Below, one piece after another: positions 34,793-42,690 of a stretch of DNA of 64,000 nt (positions are counted from its first letter, which is position 1; every line of letters starts with the position of its first letter). The DNA lies in NCBI GenBank assembly GCA_045644545.1, contig JAZRHC010000017.1:1-64000 (forward strand), read 5' to 3'. The DNA comes from Scatosoma sp045644545 (GTDB lineage: Bacteria > Bacillota > Clostridia > Christensenellales > Borkfalkiaceae). The position numbers and the translations under genes were made by a program. The notes beneath the pieces are model-generated. The model was not told the origin of the DNA. It did no database searches and saw nothing but the letters and a program-made list of their open reading frames with translations.

Positions 34793-35779
34793 TTATTTCT
34801 TTCCCCCTATGCGAATTCTCGGATCAATGATCCCGTAGCTCACGTCCACGATCAGCCCCGATAACAGCCCGATCGCCGTATAAAAAAAGGTAAGCGCCAT
34901 AAAGAAATTATAATCCTTCATCTGTATCGACGAGATATACAGCGCCCCCACGCCGGGAATTCCGAACACCTGCTCGATAATCAAAGAACCGCTCAGCACC
35001 CCGATAAATTCCCCCAACACGACGGGGAAAATGACCACCATCGCGTTCCTGAGCGCGTGGCGCATCACCGCTTGCCCTTTCGTCAGCCCCTTCGCCCGCG
35101 CCAAAAGCATATATTCGCTCGTGAGCACCTCGGAAAGCTCCGCGCGCGTGTAGCGGGTAAGCCCCGCGATCACGCCGAAGGATAAAGAGAACACGGCGGG
35201 CAACATCGACAAAAACACCCTGCCGCTCAACACGGGCAAGCCCTTGGCGACTTGCAGATCAAACCAACCCCATTTATAGCACGCGAAATACTGCACCAAA
35301 AACGCGTACACGTAGCTCGGCACGGAAATGAACACCACGACCGCCACGGAAATAAGGTGATCCTGCCAACCGTTCTTTTTGAGCGCGGCAAAGATCCCCA
35401 GCGCGATCCCGAGCGGCGCGGCAAGCAAAAGCGAGTATAAATTCACGAGCACCGTATACGGCAATTTTTCCAAAAGTATTTCCCAAACCCCTTTCGTGGG
35501 GTACATCGTCAGCCCTTCCCCCCAGTTCCAGCCCGTAAACACGTTTTTCCAAAAGGCAAGATAGGAAGTGAATAAAGGAGCTTTCACGAACTCGCCGTTG
35601 GGCTTTTCGATCAAATAACCGAGCGCGACGAGCTTTTTATATTGCAGCGTGATATCCGCGCCGGGCACGCGGGTGACCGCGGGCACGGGCAAAAGCCTGA
35701 TCAAGATCAGGCATACCGACATCACGATAAACAGCGTAAAGAGTAGCAACGCAAGGCGTTTTACAATATACTTTCCCAT
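34793..35779 (-). CDS. oppB: oligopeptide ABC permease OppB
   Basis: A 328-residue permease with six helices and the EAA loop EYMLLARAKGLTKGQAVMRHALRNA. The Met at 35779 has GAGG five bases upstream; a longer frame runs back into oppA. The residues after the first helix (about 40-95) form an OppB-type extracellular loop. The oppC ATG follows its stop by one base. Confidence 0.93.
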   Translation of the reverse strand: MGKYIVKRLALLLFTLFIVMSVCLILIRLLPVPAVTRVPGADITLQYKKLVALGYLIEKPNGEFVKAPLFTSYLAFWKNVFTGWNWGEGLTMYPTKGVWEILLEKLPYTVLVNLYSLLLAAPLGIALGIFAALKKNGWQDHLISVAVVVFISVPSYVYAFLVQYFACYKWGWFDLQVAKGLPVLSGRVFLSMLPAVFSLSFGVIAGLTRYTRAELSEVLTSEYMLLARAKGLTKGQAVMRHALRNAMVVIFPVVLGEFIGVLSGSLIIEQVFGIPGVGALYISSIQMKDYNFFMALTFFYTAIGLLSGLIVDVSYGIIDPRIRIGGKK

Positions 35780-35786
35780 AGTTTCC

Positions 35787-38126
35787 TCACTTCGCGTAGT
35801 CGAACGACGAGCGATCAAGCTTTTCCCACGCGCGATCGTCGTAGGAAAAGGTCATAAACCGCACCCCGCCGAAGCCTACGATATCCACGAACCGACGCGC
35901 CGCGGCGTTGGTTTTTTCCGACCGCAACACCGCCGTGTTGCGATAATATAAGGGAATCGCCGTAAAATGCGAAAGATATTCGCTTTCCAGCTCCGAAAAG
36001 ACTTTTGTTTTCAGCTCGATCGTCTGTTCGCTTGCGGGCGCAAGCGCCCTCCCGCCCTCCACGGACGAGATGATTACGGCGTGGTTGTTCAGCCAGTCCG
36101 CCCAGTCTTTTAAAGAAGCTTTATAACTCTCGTATTCGAGCGTTCCCTTTAAATCGAGCGCGATTTCCACCTCGATCGAAGAGGTATCGAACCCGTATTC
36201 CATCTGGTTTCCCTGCCCGTTCGGATCGTCGCAATACACGTTCGACAAAATGCCGAGCCCGTTATACGCCGCCCCGCCCCACGTGGAGAACATCATATCC
36301 ACGTTGCCCGCGTACGCCGAATTGTAATAATCCTGATCGGTTTTCATCGTCAGCGACACCTTGCCTTCAAAGTCCGTACCCTTACACGCCGCCTTCACCG
36401 AAGCGTTCAAATAATTGAACATCTGCGCGTACGTTTCGTCCGCGCTATATACGACCATATCGATACGAACGGGCGTTCTGCCGTTATAAAGCGCGCCCGA
36501 AGAAACTTCCTGTCCTTTCTCGTTATGCGTGGTCGCGTAGTCGTAGGCTTTTTGCATTTCCGCCCGCGCCTCGTTCAAATTATAGCCCGTGATCGCCTCG
36601 TACGCCTCGTCGAGCCCCGCGTATTTCGCGCCCGTGCCGTAGTCGATACCGTAGAGCTTGCAAAGCGCGTGCCGCCCTTCGTCCGTCGAGCGGTAGGATT
36701 GCCCCGTCGTCGGGTCGAACACGTACATCGTGTTGAGAAGTCCGTAACCCGCCGAGCCCGCCGCCGTATACGCCGAGGCGAACTCGTCGCGGTTGATACA
36801 AAGGGAAATGGCTTTTCTAAACGCGGGCACGGTGAGTAGCGTTTTATTCACGCCCTCTTGCTTGCCCCGCGAAAAAAGCTTTTGATAATCGGTGTTTATG
36901 GTGAGCTTGGTCGTATAGTCCTGCGGGGTGTACTCCACGCGCGAGGAGCTACCGTACGTTTCCATATCCGCCGAATCCAAACCCACCTCGTCGATCTCCC
37001 CGCTCAAAAACGAGAGCATTTCCGTTTTATGATCCTCGATCACGTTAAAATAGATTTTATCCGCCTGAAACTGCCCCTTATGCGCGCCGTCGGAATAGCC
37101 GTACCAGCTTTCGTTGCGCTCAAAGGAAAGATAGCTGTCCCTTCCGTAGCCCTTCAACGAATACGGCCCGTAGCCGACCGAGCTTTCTATCGACGTGCAA
37201 TACTGCGAGCCGATAGACGAAAGCGTTTTGTTTTGATTGCGCGAACCCACCGTTTTCGTGCCGTCCGTATAATAATAGATCTTGTTTTTCTCGTACAGCT
37301 CCTTATGCACGAGCCAAGTAGAGGTGTTATAATACGGCAAATAAAAATCGGGGTTGACGAGCTTGCTTTCGAGAATAATATCGAGGTATTCGAGCCCCGA
37401 CTCGCCGTCTTTTCCAGCTTTTAAGCCCACTTCGTCGAAAGACGAAACCTCTTTATATACGTATTTTTTCGCGTTATACACGGCAAAATCCCCGCCGTAG
37501 TAGGAATCGGCACGGCGGTTGAGCATTTCGGGATTTAAAAGCTCCTTCATTGAATATAGATAGTCTTGCGCCGTGATCTTGGTTTTCGCCTTATCGTCGA
37601 AGGTGGCGGCGGGATTCAAATAAATGCGGAAAGCCTTGCCGCTTTCCCCTTTTTCTACGCCGTAGCTCCCCGCATACAGCCCCGTAACGTCTTGATAAAG
37701 CGATTTGGTATTCGGCACGTAAGCCGCCATTTCGGGCACGGGAAGCGACGAATCCCCGTCTTCGGCAAGCACGAAATCGAAAAATCCGATATTCAAAAAT
37801 CCCATCACCTTGGAATCGGTGTTATCCGACCACGTATGCGGATTCCAGTTCAGGCTCTTTACGCCCGCGATCGGGAGCTTATAGGTATACGTTTTTTCGT
37901 CCTCGTACCCCTTCGAGGCACCTTTAAAGGGCAGCTTTTCGCTTTCCCCGCCGTTCACCGTTTCGCGAGGCTGCGCACGCTTGCTCATATCCGCAACCGT
38001 GCAAATTCGCATATCCGCATACGCGCAAGTATCCTTTTCAGCCGTATGCGAAACGAAATTTATGAAACACAAAACGCCCGACGCGAGCGCAACTAAGATT
38101 TTTGCTTTCCTCGTCTTTTTCTCCAT
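35787..38126 (-). CDS. oppA: oligopeptide-binding protein OppA
   Basis: A 779-residue extracellular solute-binding protein (family 5), larger than typical OppA (about 550). An N-terminal signal sequence (KKTRKAKILVALASGVLCFINF) is present, but the Cys lacks a proper lipobox. The core contains the family's LNWNPHTW, VGYGPYSLKGY and FRKAISLCINRDEFA. It delivers peptides to OppBC. I start at 38126, where the signal peptide begins; no ribosome-binding site is visible there, which is odd for such an operon's first gene. It is divergent from metY. Confidence 0.88.
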   Translation of the reverse strand: MEKKTRKAKILVALASGVLCFINFVSHTAEKDTCAYADMRICTVADMSKRAQPRETVNGGESEKLPFKGASKGYEDEKTYTYKLPIAGVKSLNWNPHTWSDNTDSKVMGFLNIGFFDFVLAEDGDSSLPVPEMAAYVPNTKSLYQDVTGLYAGSYGVEKGESGKAFRIYLNPAATFDDKAKTKITAQDYLYSMKELLNPEMLNRRADSYYGGDFAVYNAKKYVYKEVSSFDEVGLKAGKDGESGLEYLDIILESKLVNPDFYLPYYNTSTWLVHKELYEKNKIYYYTDGTKTVGSRNQNKTLSSIGSQYCTSIESSVGYGPYSLKGYGRDSYLSFERNESWYGYSDGAHKGQFQADKIYFNVIEDHKTEMLSFLSGEIDEVGLDSADMETYGSSSRVEYTPQDYTTKLTINTDYQKLFSRGKQEGVNKTLLTVPAFRKAISLCINRDEFASAYTAAGSAGYGLLNTMYVFDPTTGQSYRSTDEGRHALCKLYGIDYGTGAKYAGLDEAYEAITGYNLNEARAEMQKAYDYATTHNEKGQEVSSGALYNGRTPVRIDMVVYSADETYAQMFNYLNASVKAACKGTDFEGKVSLTMKTDQDYYNSAYAGNVDMMFSTWGGAAYNGLGILSNVYCDDPNGQGNQMEYGFDTSSIEVEIALDLKGTLEYESYKASLKDWADWLNNHAVIISSVEGGRALAPASEQTIELKTKVFSELESEYLSHFTAIPLYYRNTAVLRSEKTNAAARRFVDIVGFGGVRFMTFSYDDRAWEKLDRSSFDYAK

Positions 38127-38189
38127 ATAGTAAGAATGGTCAAATCGCAAAAAGTTTATTCTTAAAAATAAAACACCAAATCCAAACAC

Positions 38190-38219
38190 TTGACGAAATC
38201 CGATTTTTTGTGCTATACT
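38190..38219 (+). promoter_or_regulatory. metY-metA promoter
   Basis: TTGACG (38190-38195) and TATACT (38214-38219) with an 18-base spacer. The short leader has a hairpin (CGCGCC 38238-38243 with GGCGCG 38250-38255) directly against the GGGAGG ribosome-binding site. I see no SAM riboswitch or T-box in this roughly 45-base leader. Confidence 0.65.
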
Positions 38220-38266
38220 TATTAGAAAGGAAAAAAACGCGCCCTTTCAGGCGCGGGAGGATAGTT

Positions 38267-39556
38267 ATGGACAAGAAAAATCAAAAAATCGAAACCAAGT
38301 GCGTGCAGGGCGGCTACACCCCGCAAAACGGCGAACCCAGACAAGTTCCCATCATTCAAAGCACCACGTTTAAATACGCGACGAGCGAGGATATGGGCAA
38401 GCTTTTCGACTTAGAGGCGAGCGGATATTTTTATTCCCGCCTGCAAAACCCCACCTGCGACACCGTCGCGGCGAAGATCTGCGAGCTGGAAGGCGGCACG
38501 GCGGCAATGCTCCTTTCCTCAGGGCAAGCGGCAAGCTTTTTCTCCGTTTTCAATATCGCTTCTTGCGGGGATCATATTATCTGCTCGACGAACGTTTACG
38601 GCGGAACGTATAACCTCTTTGCCGTGACGATGAAAAGAATGGGGATAAACTTCACCTTTATCGACCCCGACTGCTCGGAAGAAGAACTTAACGCGGCGTT
38701 CCAAGAAAACACCAAAGCGGTATTCGGGGAAACGATTGCAAACCCCGCTCTCACCGTTCTCGATATCGAAAAATTTGCAAAGGCGGCGCACGCGCACGGC
38801 GTACCCCTTATTATCGACAACACCTTCGCCACGCCCGTGAACTGCCGTCCTTTCGAATGGGGCGCGGATATCGTTACGCATTCCACGACGAAATATATGG
38901 ACGGGCACGGAAGCGCGGTCGGCGGTTGTATCGTCGATTCGGGAAACTTCAACTGGATGGCGCACGCGGATAAATTCCCCGGGCTTTGCACCCCCGACGA
39001 AAGCTATCACGGCATCACCTACGCCGAGAAATTCGGGCAGGGCGGCGCGTATATCACCAAGGCTACGGCGCAGCTTATGCGCGATTTCGGTTGCTGTCAG
39101 TCCCCGCAAAGCGCGTACTATCTCAATTTGGGTTTGGAAAGTCTGCACCTTAGAATGGAGCGGCATTGTTTGAACGCGCAAAAGGTTGCGGAATATTTGG
39201 AAGGGCACGACAAAATCGCTTGGGTGAACTACGCGGGCTTGCCTTCGGATAAATATTATGAGCTTGCGAAAAAATATATGCCCAACGGCACTTGCGGCGT
39301 CGTGAGCTTCGGCGTGAAAGGCGGAAGAAGCGCGGCGGAAAAGTTTATGAAAAAATTGTCGATTATCGCGATCGAAACGCACGTGGCGGACGCGCGGAGC
39401 TGCTGTTTGCACCCCGCGAACGCAACGCACAGGCAGATGAACGACGAAGAGCTGATCGCGGCGGGCATTCCCGGCGATCTGATCCGCCTCTCCTGCGGGA
39501 TCGAAAATTATCAAGACCTTATCGCAGATATCGAACAGGCGCTCAAAGAAATTTGA
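38267..39556 (+). CDS. metY: O-acetylhomoserine sulfhydrylase
   Basis: MetY (429 residues) makes homocysteine from O-acetylhomoserine and sulfide, using pyridoxal phosphate. The PLP lysine is Lys209 in THSTTKYMDGHG; also seen are YSRLQNPT, SSGQAA and the C-terminal SCGIENYQDLIADIEQAL. The Met at 38267 follows GGGAGG; upstream in-frame sequence is the promoter. The next gene, metA, supplies the substrate, which favours the O-acetylhomoserine enzyme over a cystathionine or methionine lyase. Confidence 0.9.
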   Translation: MDKKNQKIETKCVQGGYTPQNGEPRQVPIIQSTTFKYATSEDMGKLFDLEASGYFYSRLQNPTCDTVAAKICELEGGTAAMLLSSGQAASFFSVFNIASCGDHIICSTNVYGGTYNLFAVTMKRMGINFTFIDPDCSEEELNAAFQENTKAVFGETIANPALTVLDIEKFAKAAHAHGVPLIIDNTFATPVNCRPFEWGADIVTHSTTKYMDGHGSAVGGCIVDSGNFNWMAHADKFPGLCTPDESYHGITYAEKFGQGGAYITKATAQLMRDFGCCQSPQSAYYLNLGLESLHLRMERHCLNAQKVAEYLEGHDKIAWVNYAGLPSDKYYELAKKYMPNGTCGVVSFGVKGGRSAAEKFMKKLSIIAIETHVADARSCCLHPANATHRQMNDEELIAAGIPGDLIRLSCGIENYQDLIADIEQALKEI

Positions 39557-39584
39557 TTGGTTTCACAAAAAATGATTCACGAAA

Positions 39585-39603
39585 GGCGGGAAAATTTCCC
39601 GCC
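39585..39603 (+). other. inverted repeat before metA ribosome-binding site
   Basis: GGCGGGAAA and TTTCCCGCC flank one base, and GAGAGG follows at once. As with metY, a hairpin touches the ribosome-binding site. Sequences of the two hairpins differ. Confidence 0.5.
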
Positions 39604-39616
39604 GAGAGGTTAAAAA

Positions 39617-40537
39617 ATGCCTATTAAGATTCCCAACAATTTACCCGCCGTTAAAACCTTGCAAAGCGAAAATATTTTCGTTATGACGGAAACGCGGGCG
39701 GTTACGCAGGATATCAGACCCTTAAAAATTCTCATCCTGAATTTAATGCCGAAAAAGATCGAAACGGAAACCCAGCTCGCCCGCCTTCTCGGCAACACGC
39801 CGTTGCAGGTGGAAATGGAGCTTATCCACACCAAATCTCACCAATCGAAAAACGTGGCGGAAGAACACCTTTTGGCGTTCTATAAAACCTTCGACGAGGT
39901 GAAGGACCGCAATTTCGACGGCTTGATTATCACGGGCGCGCCCGTGGAGCACCTCGAATTCGAGGAAGTCGAATACTGGCAGGAGCTCGTGCAAATTATG
40001 GAATGGTCGAAAACGCACGTGCACAGCACTTTTCATATCTGTTGGGGCGCGCAGGCGGGGCTGTATTATCACTACGGCATTCAAAAATACGGCGTGCCCG
40101 AAAAGCTGTTCGGCGTGTTCCCGCATAAGGTCGAGTATAAAAATTCTATTCTCTTCCGCGGGTTCGACGATACGTTTATGGTCCCCCAGTCCCGTCACAC
40201 GACGGTGCTTCGCGAGGATATCGAAAAGATCGCCGATTTGAAAATTTTAGCTTCCTCGGAAAAGACGGGGGTTTACGCGATCGCGAGCAAAAACGGCAGG
40301 CAGATTTTTATCACGGGACATTCGGAATACGACGCGGATACCTTGAAAAACGAATACCTTCGCGATAAATCGCAAGGCAAGCCGATCAAGCTTCCCGAAA
40401 ATTATTTTCCTTTCGACGACGAAAAAAAAGACCCGCTCGTTTCGTGGCGGGCGCACGCAAATCTTTTATACTCCAACTGGCTGAACTATTTCGTTTATCA
40501 GACCACTCCTTACGATATCAAAAAAGCGATCGAATAA
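39617..40537 (+). CDS. metAA: homoserine O-acetyltransferase (MetA family)
   Basis: This 306-residue enzyme acylates homoserine. The catalytic Cys142 lies in HICWGAQAG, with His and Glu partners further on (TGHSEYD). Residue 111 is Glu (ITGAPVE), the residue that in this family goes with acetyl-CoA, whereas succinyl-transferases have Gly. This agrees with the upstream O-acetylhomoserine sulfhydrylase. The two genes, 60 bases apart, are one operon ending at the terminator 40574-40601. Confidence 0.95.
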   Translation: MPIKIPNNLPAVKTLQSENIFVMTETRAVTQDIRPLKILILNLMPKKIETETQLARLLGNTPLQVEMELIHTKSHQSKNVAEEHLLAFYKTFDEVKDRNFDGLIITGAPVEHLEFEEVEYWQELVQIMEWSKTHVHSTFHICWGAQAGLYYHYGIQKYGVPEKLFGVFPHKVEYKNSILFRGFDDTFMVPQSRHTTVLREDIEKIADLKILASSEKTGVYAIASKNGRQIFITGHSEYDADTLKNEYLRDKSQGKPIKLPENYFPFDDEKKDPLVSWRAHANLLYSNWLNYFVYQTTPYDIKKAIE

Positions 40538-40556
40538 ACTTTTATACTCCTCATCC

Positions 40557-40686
40557 ACCACTATCGTGGTTCCCCTTCTCCCACAGGAGAAGGTTTTTTT
40601 TGCTCCCTTGTGCAAAGGGAGCTGTCACGAAGTGACTGAGGGATTGTCCTTCCCCCGTCGTTGCGAGCGAAGTTGAAGAATCCCCT
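40557..40686. repeat. multi-hairpin repeat element
   Basis: Four short hairpins follow in a row: ACCAC/GTGGT, CCTTCTCC/GGAGAAGG, GCTCCCTT/AAGGGAGC and GTCAC/GTGAC. The block ends with AGCGAAGTTGAAGAATCCCCT (40666-40686), which recurs with one change at 41599-41619. This looks like a REP/BIME-type dispersed repeat. No gene is present in 40538-40697. Confidence 0.65.
40574..40601 (+). terminator. metA terminator
   Basis: CCTTCTCC (40574-40581), CACA loop, GGAGAAGG (40586-40593) and a run of eight T. It is part of the repeat block. Confidence 0.85.
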
Positions 40687-40697
40687 ATCCTTTTCCC

Positions 40698-41129
40698 CTA
40701 ATTATCTCTCCCTACTAAACAATCAAGAGTTATTTCTAAATACTCCGCAAGTTCTATTAAAGAAAATATATGCGGATCTGCTCCTTTTTTCCAATCGACA
40801 AAATGAGAAGATTTAATTCTTGTTTCTTTGTTGATTTGATTTCTGGAAATTCCTCTTTTCTCTAAAATACAACGGAAATTTTCATAAAAGGCAGGCAATT
40901 CCTTGGGCTGAAAATCAATAACTTGCTCCGATCTTCCCGTTAAAAAATCCAAAGAACAATTAAAATAATCCGCAATCTTGACAATTTGAGAAAGCCTCAT
41001 AAGTTTTGCGCTTCTTTTCCATCTGTTTACCGTGGTTCTATTTACTCCTACGGCTTGCGCAAATTCTTGATCGCTGATATTTTTTTCGTTTAATAATTCC
41101 GAAATACGTTCACCTATTTTAATTTCCAT
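40698..41129 (-). CDS. XRE-type regulator with two HTH domains
   Basis: The 143 residues contain two helix-turn-helix units one after the other. The first (about 5-66) reads SDQEFAQAVGVNRTTVNRWKR, closing with CSLDFLTGR. The second (about 78-141) reads ISRNQINKETRIKSSHFVDWKKG, closing with ITLDCLVGR. The second copy is more diverged. TAGGAG precedes the ATG. Three copies of a 13-base site lie in the shared control region with the divergent small gene, so it probably represses both itself and that gene. Confidence 0.8.
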   Translation of the reverse strand: MEIKIGERISELLNEKNISDQEFAQAVGVNRTTVNRWKRSAKLMRLSQIVKIADYFNCSLDFLTGRSEQVIDFQPKELPAFYENFRCILEKRGISRNQINKETRIKSSHFVDWKKGADPHIFSLIELAEYLEITLDCLVGRDN

Positions 41130-41149
41130 ATTTTTTCTCCTATAAAAAT

Positions 41150-41229
41150 ATTATAGTAGGAATGTGCACAAAATACTTGACAAGTGCATATTCCTACGTG
41201 TATAATATAATTAGAGCACATTCCTACGT
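41150..41229. promoter_or_regulatory. divergent control region with three operator-like sites
   Basis: Site A GTAGGAATGTGCA (41156-41168) is inverted relative to site B TGCATATTCCTAC (41185-41197) and site C AGCACATTCCTAC (41215-41227). The plus promoter is TTGACA (41177-41182) with TATAAT (41201-41206); B lies in its spacer and C after its start. A adjoins the minus-strand -10 TATAAT (41155-41150). The tandem-HTH protein is the obvious candidate ligand. Confidence 0.7.
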
Positions 41230-41249
41230 GCCAAAAAGGAGAATTAAAA

Positions 41250-41525
41250 ATGTTTAACGACCAAGATTTATTAGACGATTTTATTTGGTGGTATTCCGAA
41301 ACCCGTTCGAGAATTTATAGTAGCCCTAAATCCCTTGAACTTTTAGAAGCCGAACGAGCCGTTTATAAAAAACTCGTCGATACTTTAAACGACGAACAAA
41401 AAAATCTATTATTCGATTTTGAAAACGCTATGAGTGAAACGCGCGGTGAAGTAGAAGATATTATTTTCCGTCGCGGTTTTCGCGTGGGCGTTCAGCTCGT
41501 TTGCGCCGCCTTTGCTAAAAGATAA
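41250..41525 (+). CDS. small acidic-helical protein, DUF6809-like
   Basis: This 91-residue protein is predicted all-helical, with the closing pattern RRGFRVGVQLVCAAF that resembles the FRLG motif of DUF6809 proteins. No enzymatic motif is visible. AAAAGGAG precedes the ATG. It is transcribed divergently from the tandem-HTH regulator through a promoter overlaid by two operator-like sites, so it is tightly controlled. Function is unknown. Confidence 0.6.
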   Translation: MFNDQDLLDDFIWWYSETRSRIYSSPKSLELLEAERAVYKKLVDTLNDEQKNLLFDFENAMSETRGEVEDIIFRRGFRVGVQLVCAAFAKR

Positions 41526-41540
41526 TTTTTGTTCGTCCGA

Positions 41541-41690
41541 GATTCTTCGTCGCTATGCTCCTCAGAATGACTTTGACGGTCATTCTGAGCGGAGCGCAAG
41601 CGAAGTCGAAGAATCCCCTCACTCTGCATTCTGCATTGAGGTAACGTCCTTGGGATCGCTTCACCCTGTGGGGTTCGTAATGACGCGCGA
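41541..41690. repeat. REP-like inverted repeat block
   Basis: GATTCTTCGTCG...CAGAATGAC (41541-41571) and GTCATTCTGAG...CGAAGAATC (41579-41615) are imperfect inverted arms, followed by a tandem CTGCATT CTGCATT and GGTTCGTAATGACGCG. The right arm shares AGCGAAGT-GAAGAATCCCCT with 40666-40686. Reading frames across it are artefacts of the repeat. Confidence 0.65.
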
Positions 41691-41700
41691 GTTCCTTCTA

Positions 41701-41901
41701 TCAATCCTCCAAGCCCAACAAATAATCGGCTGAGATTTCCAACAACCGACACAAATCAAATAAAGTCTGTAAGGACGGAAGATTTTTCCCTTTTTTCCAA
41801 TTGGTTATATTCGCGGGATCAATATGTAATTTTTCCGCAATTTCTCTCTGGGATAAACTACAACCCTTTAATTCTTCTACGATTCTTTCTTGAAATTTCA
41901 T
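41701..41901 (-). CDS. small XRE-type HTH regulator
   Basis: A 66-residue protein that is little more than one helix-turn-helix: LSQREIAEKLHIDPANITNWKKGKNLPSLQTL, closing with ISADYLLG. AGGA precedes the ATG. Proteins of this size bind DNA as dimers. Its target is unknown. It follows the repeat block and is unrelated in direction to the small gene at 41250. Confidence 0.75.
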   Translation of the reverse strand: MKFQERIVEELKGCSLSQREIAEKLHIDPANITNWKKGKNLPSLQTLFDLCRLLEISADYLLGLED

Positions 41902-41944
41902 AATTTTATCCTATAATTGATTTTTACTCAATATCGTCTACGGT

Positions 41945-41972
41945 AAACGCCTCGACTGCGGTCGGGGCGTTT
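41945..41972. terminator. hairpin terminator after tcdA
   Basis: AAACGCC-T-CGAC and GTCG-G-GGCGTTT pair with one G-U around a TGCG loop. The flanking CGTCTACGG and the stem resemble the terminator at 59223-59252 next to another small HTH gene. Confidence 0.65.
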
Positions 41973-41982
41973 GCTCTATTTT

Positions 41983-42690
41983 TTATTTCACTAAATCTTT
42001 GATCACTTCGGCGGCGATAATCAGCCCCACGACCGACGGCACGAACGCTACGCTCCCGGGGATGCTTTTTTTGCCTTCGGGCAACGCTTCGCCCGCCCGC
42101 GCCACCGCGATCGGCTGTTCTTTCGAGTAGACGACTTTGAGTTTTTCGATTCCCCGCTTTTTAAGCTCTCGGCGCATTGCGCGGGCAAGCGGACAGACGG
42201 AGGTTTTGGAGATATCCGCGACCTCGAACGCCGTCGGGTCGAGTTTATTTCCCGCACCCATAGACGAGATCACGGGAATATTCGCTTTTTTCGCATTCTC
42301 AACGATCGTCAGCTTTCCCGACAGGGTGTCGATCGCGTCCACGATATAATCGAAGAGCGAAAAATCAAGCTCCCCCGCCGTTTCGGGCGTATAAAAAAGA
42401 TTGAGGGCGTTCACTTCGCAAGCGGGATTGATATCGAGTATCCGCTCTTGCATTACCTGCGTTTTCAATTTTCCGATCGTGGAACGGAGCGCGATAATCT
42501 GCCGATTGAGGTTGGTTTCGGACACGGTATCGTTATCCACGAGCGTGAGCGCGCCGACTCCGCTTCGGGCTAAGGCCTCCGCGACGTAGCCGCCGACCCC
42601 GCCGATTCCAAACACCGCCACCCTTGCTTTTTTGAGCTTTTCCATTCCTTCTGCGCCGAGCAGAAGCTCCGTTCTCGAAAACGCGTTCAC
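41983..42690 (-). CDS. tcdA: tRNA threonylcarbamoyladenosine dehydratase
   Basis: TcdA cyclises the t6A base at position 37 of ANN-decoding tRNAs. The 235 residues have the ThiF/E1-type ATP-binding GIGGVGGYVAEALARSGVG (28-46), VDNDTVSETNLNRQ and DAIDTLSGK, and end in the family pattern PGSVAFVPSVVGL. The GTG start overlaps the P-ATPase stop (GTGA), so the two genes are translationally coupled. Confidence 0.92.
   Translation of the reverse strand: MNAFSRTELLLGAEGMEKLKKARVAVFGIGGVGGYVAEALARSGVGALTLVDNDTVSETNLNRQIIALRSTIGKLKTQVMQERILDINPACEVNALNLFYTPETAGELDFSLFDYIVDAIDTLSGKLTIVENAKKANIPVISSMGAGNKLDPTAFEVADISKTSVCPLARAMRRELKKRGIEKLKVVYSKEQPIAVARAGEALPEGKKSIPGSVAFVPSVVGLIIAAEVIKDLVK

Noticed and set aside
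38127..38266. SAM riboswitch or T-box upstream of metY
   Set aside because: The transcript leader is only about 45 bases, and neither the conserved cores nor an antiterminator is present.
41492..41752. Two overlapping small frames over 41.5-41.75 kb on both strands
   Set aside because: They lie almost wholly in the inverted repeat block and encode translated repeats (such as HSERSASEVEES), with no start signal.
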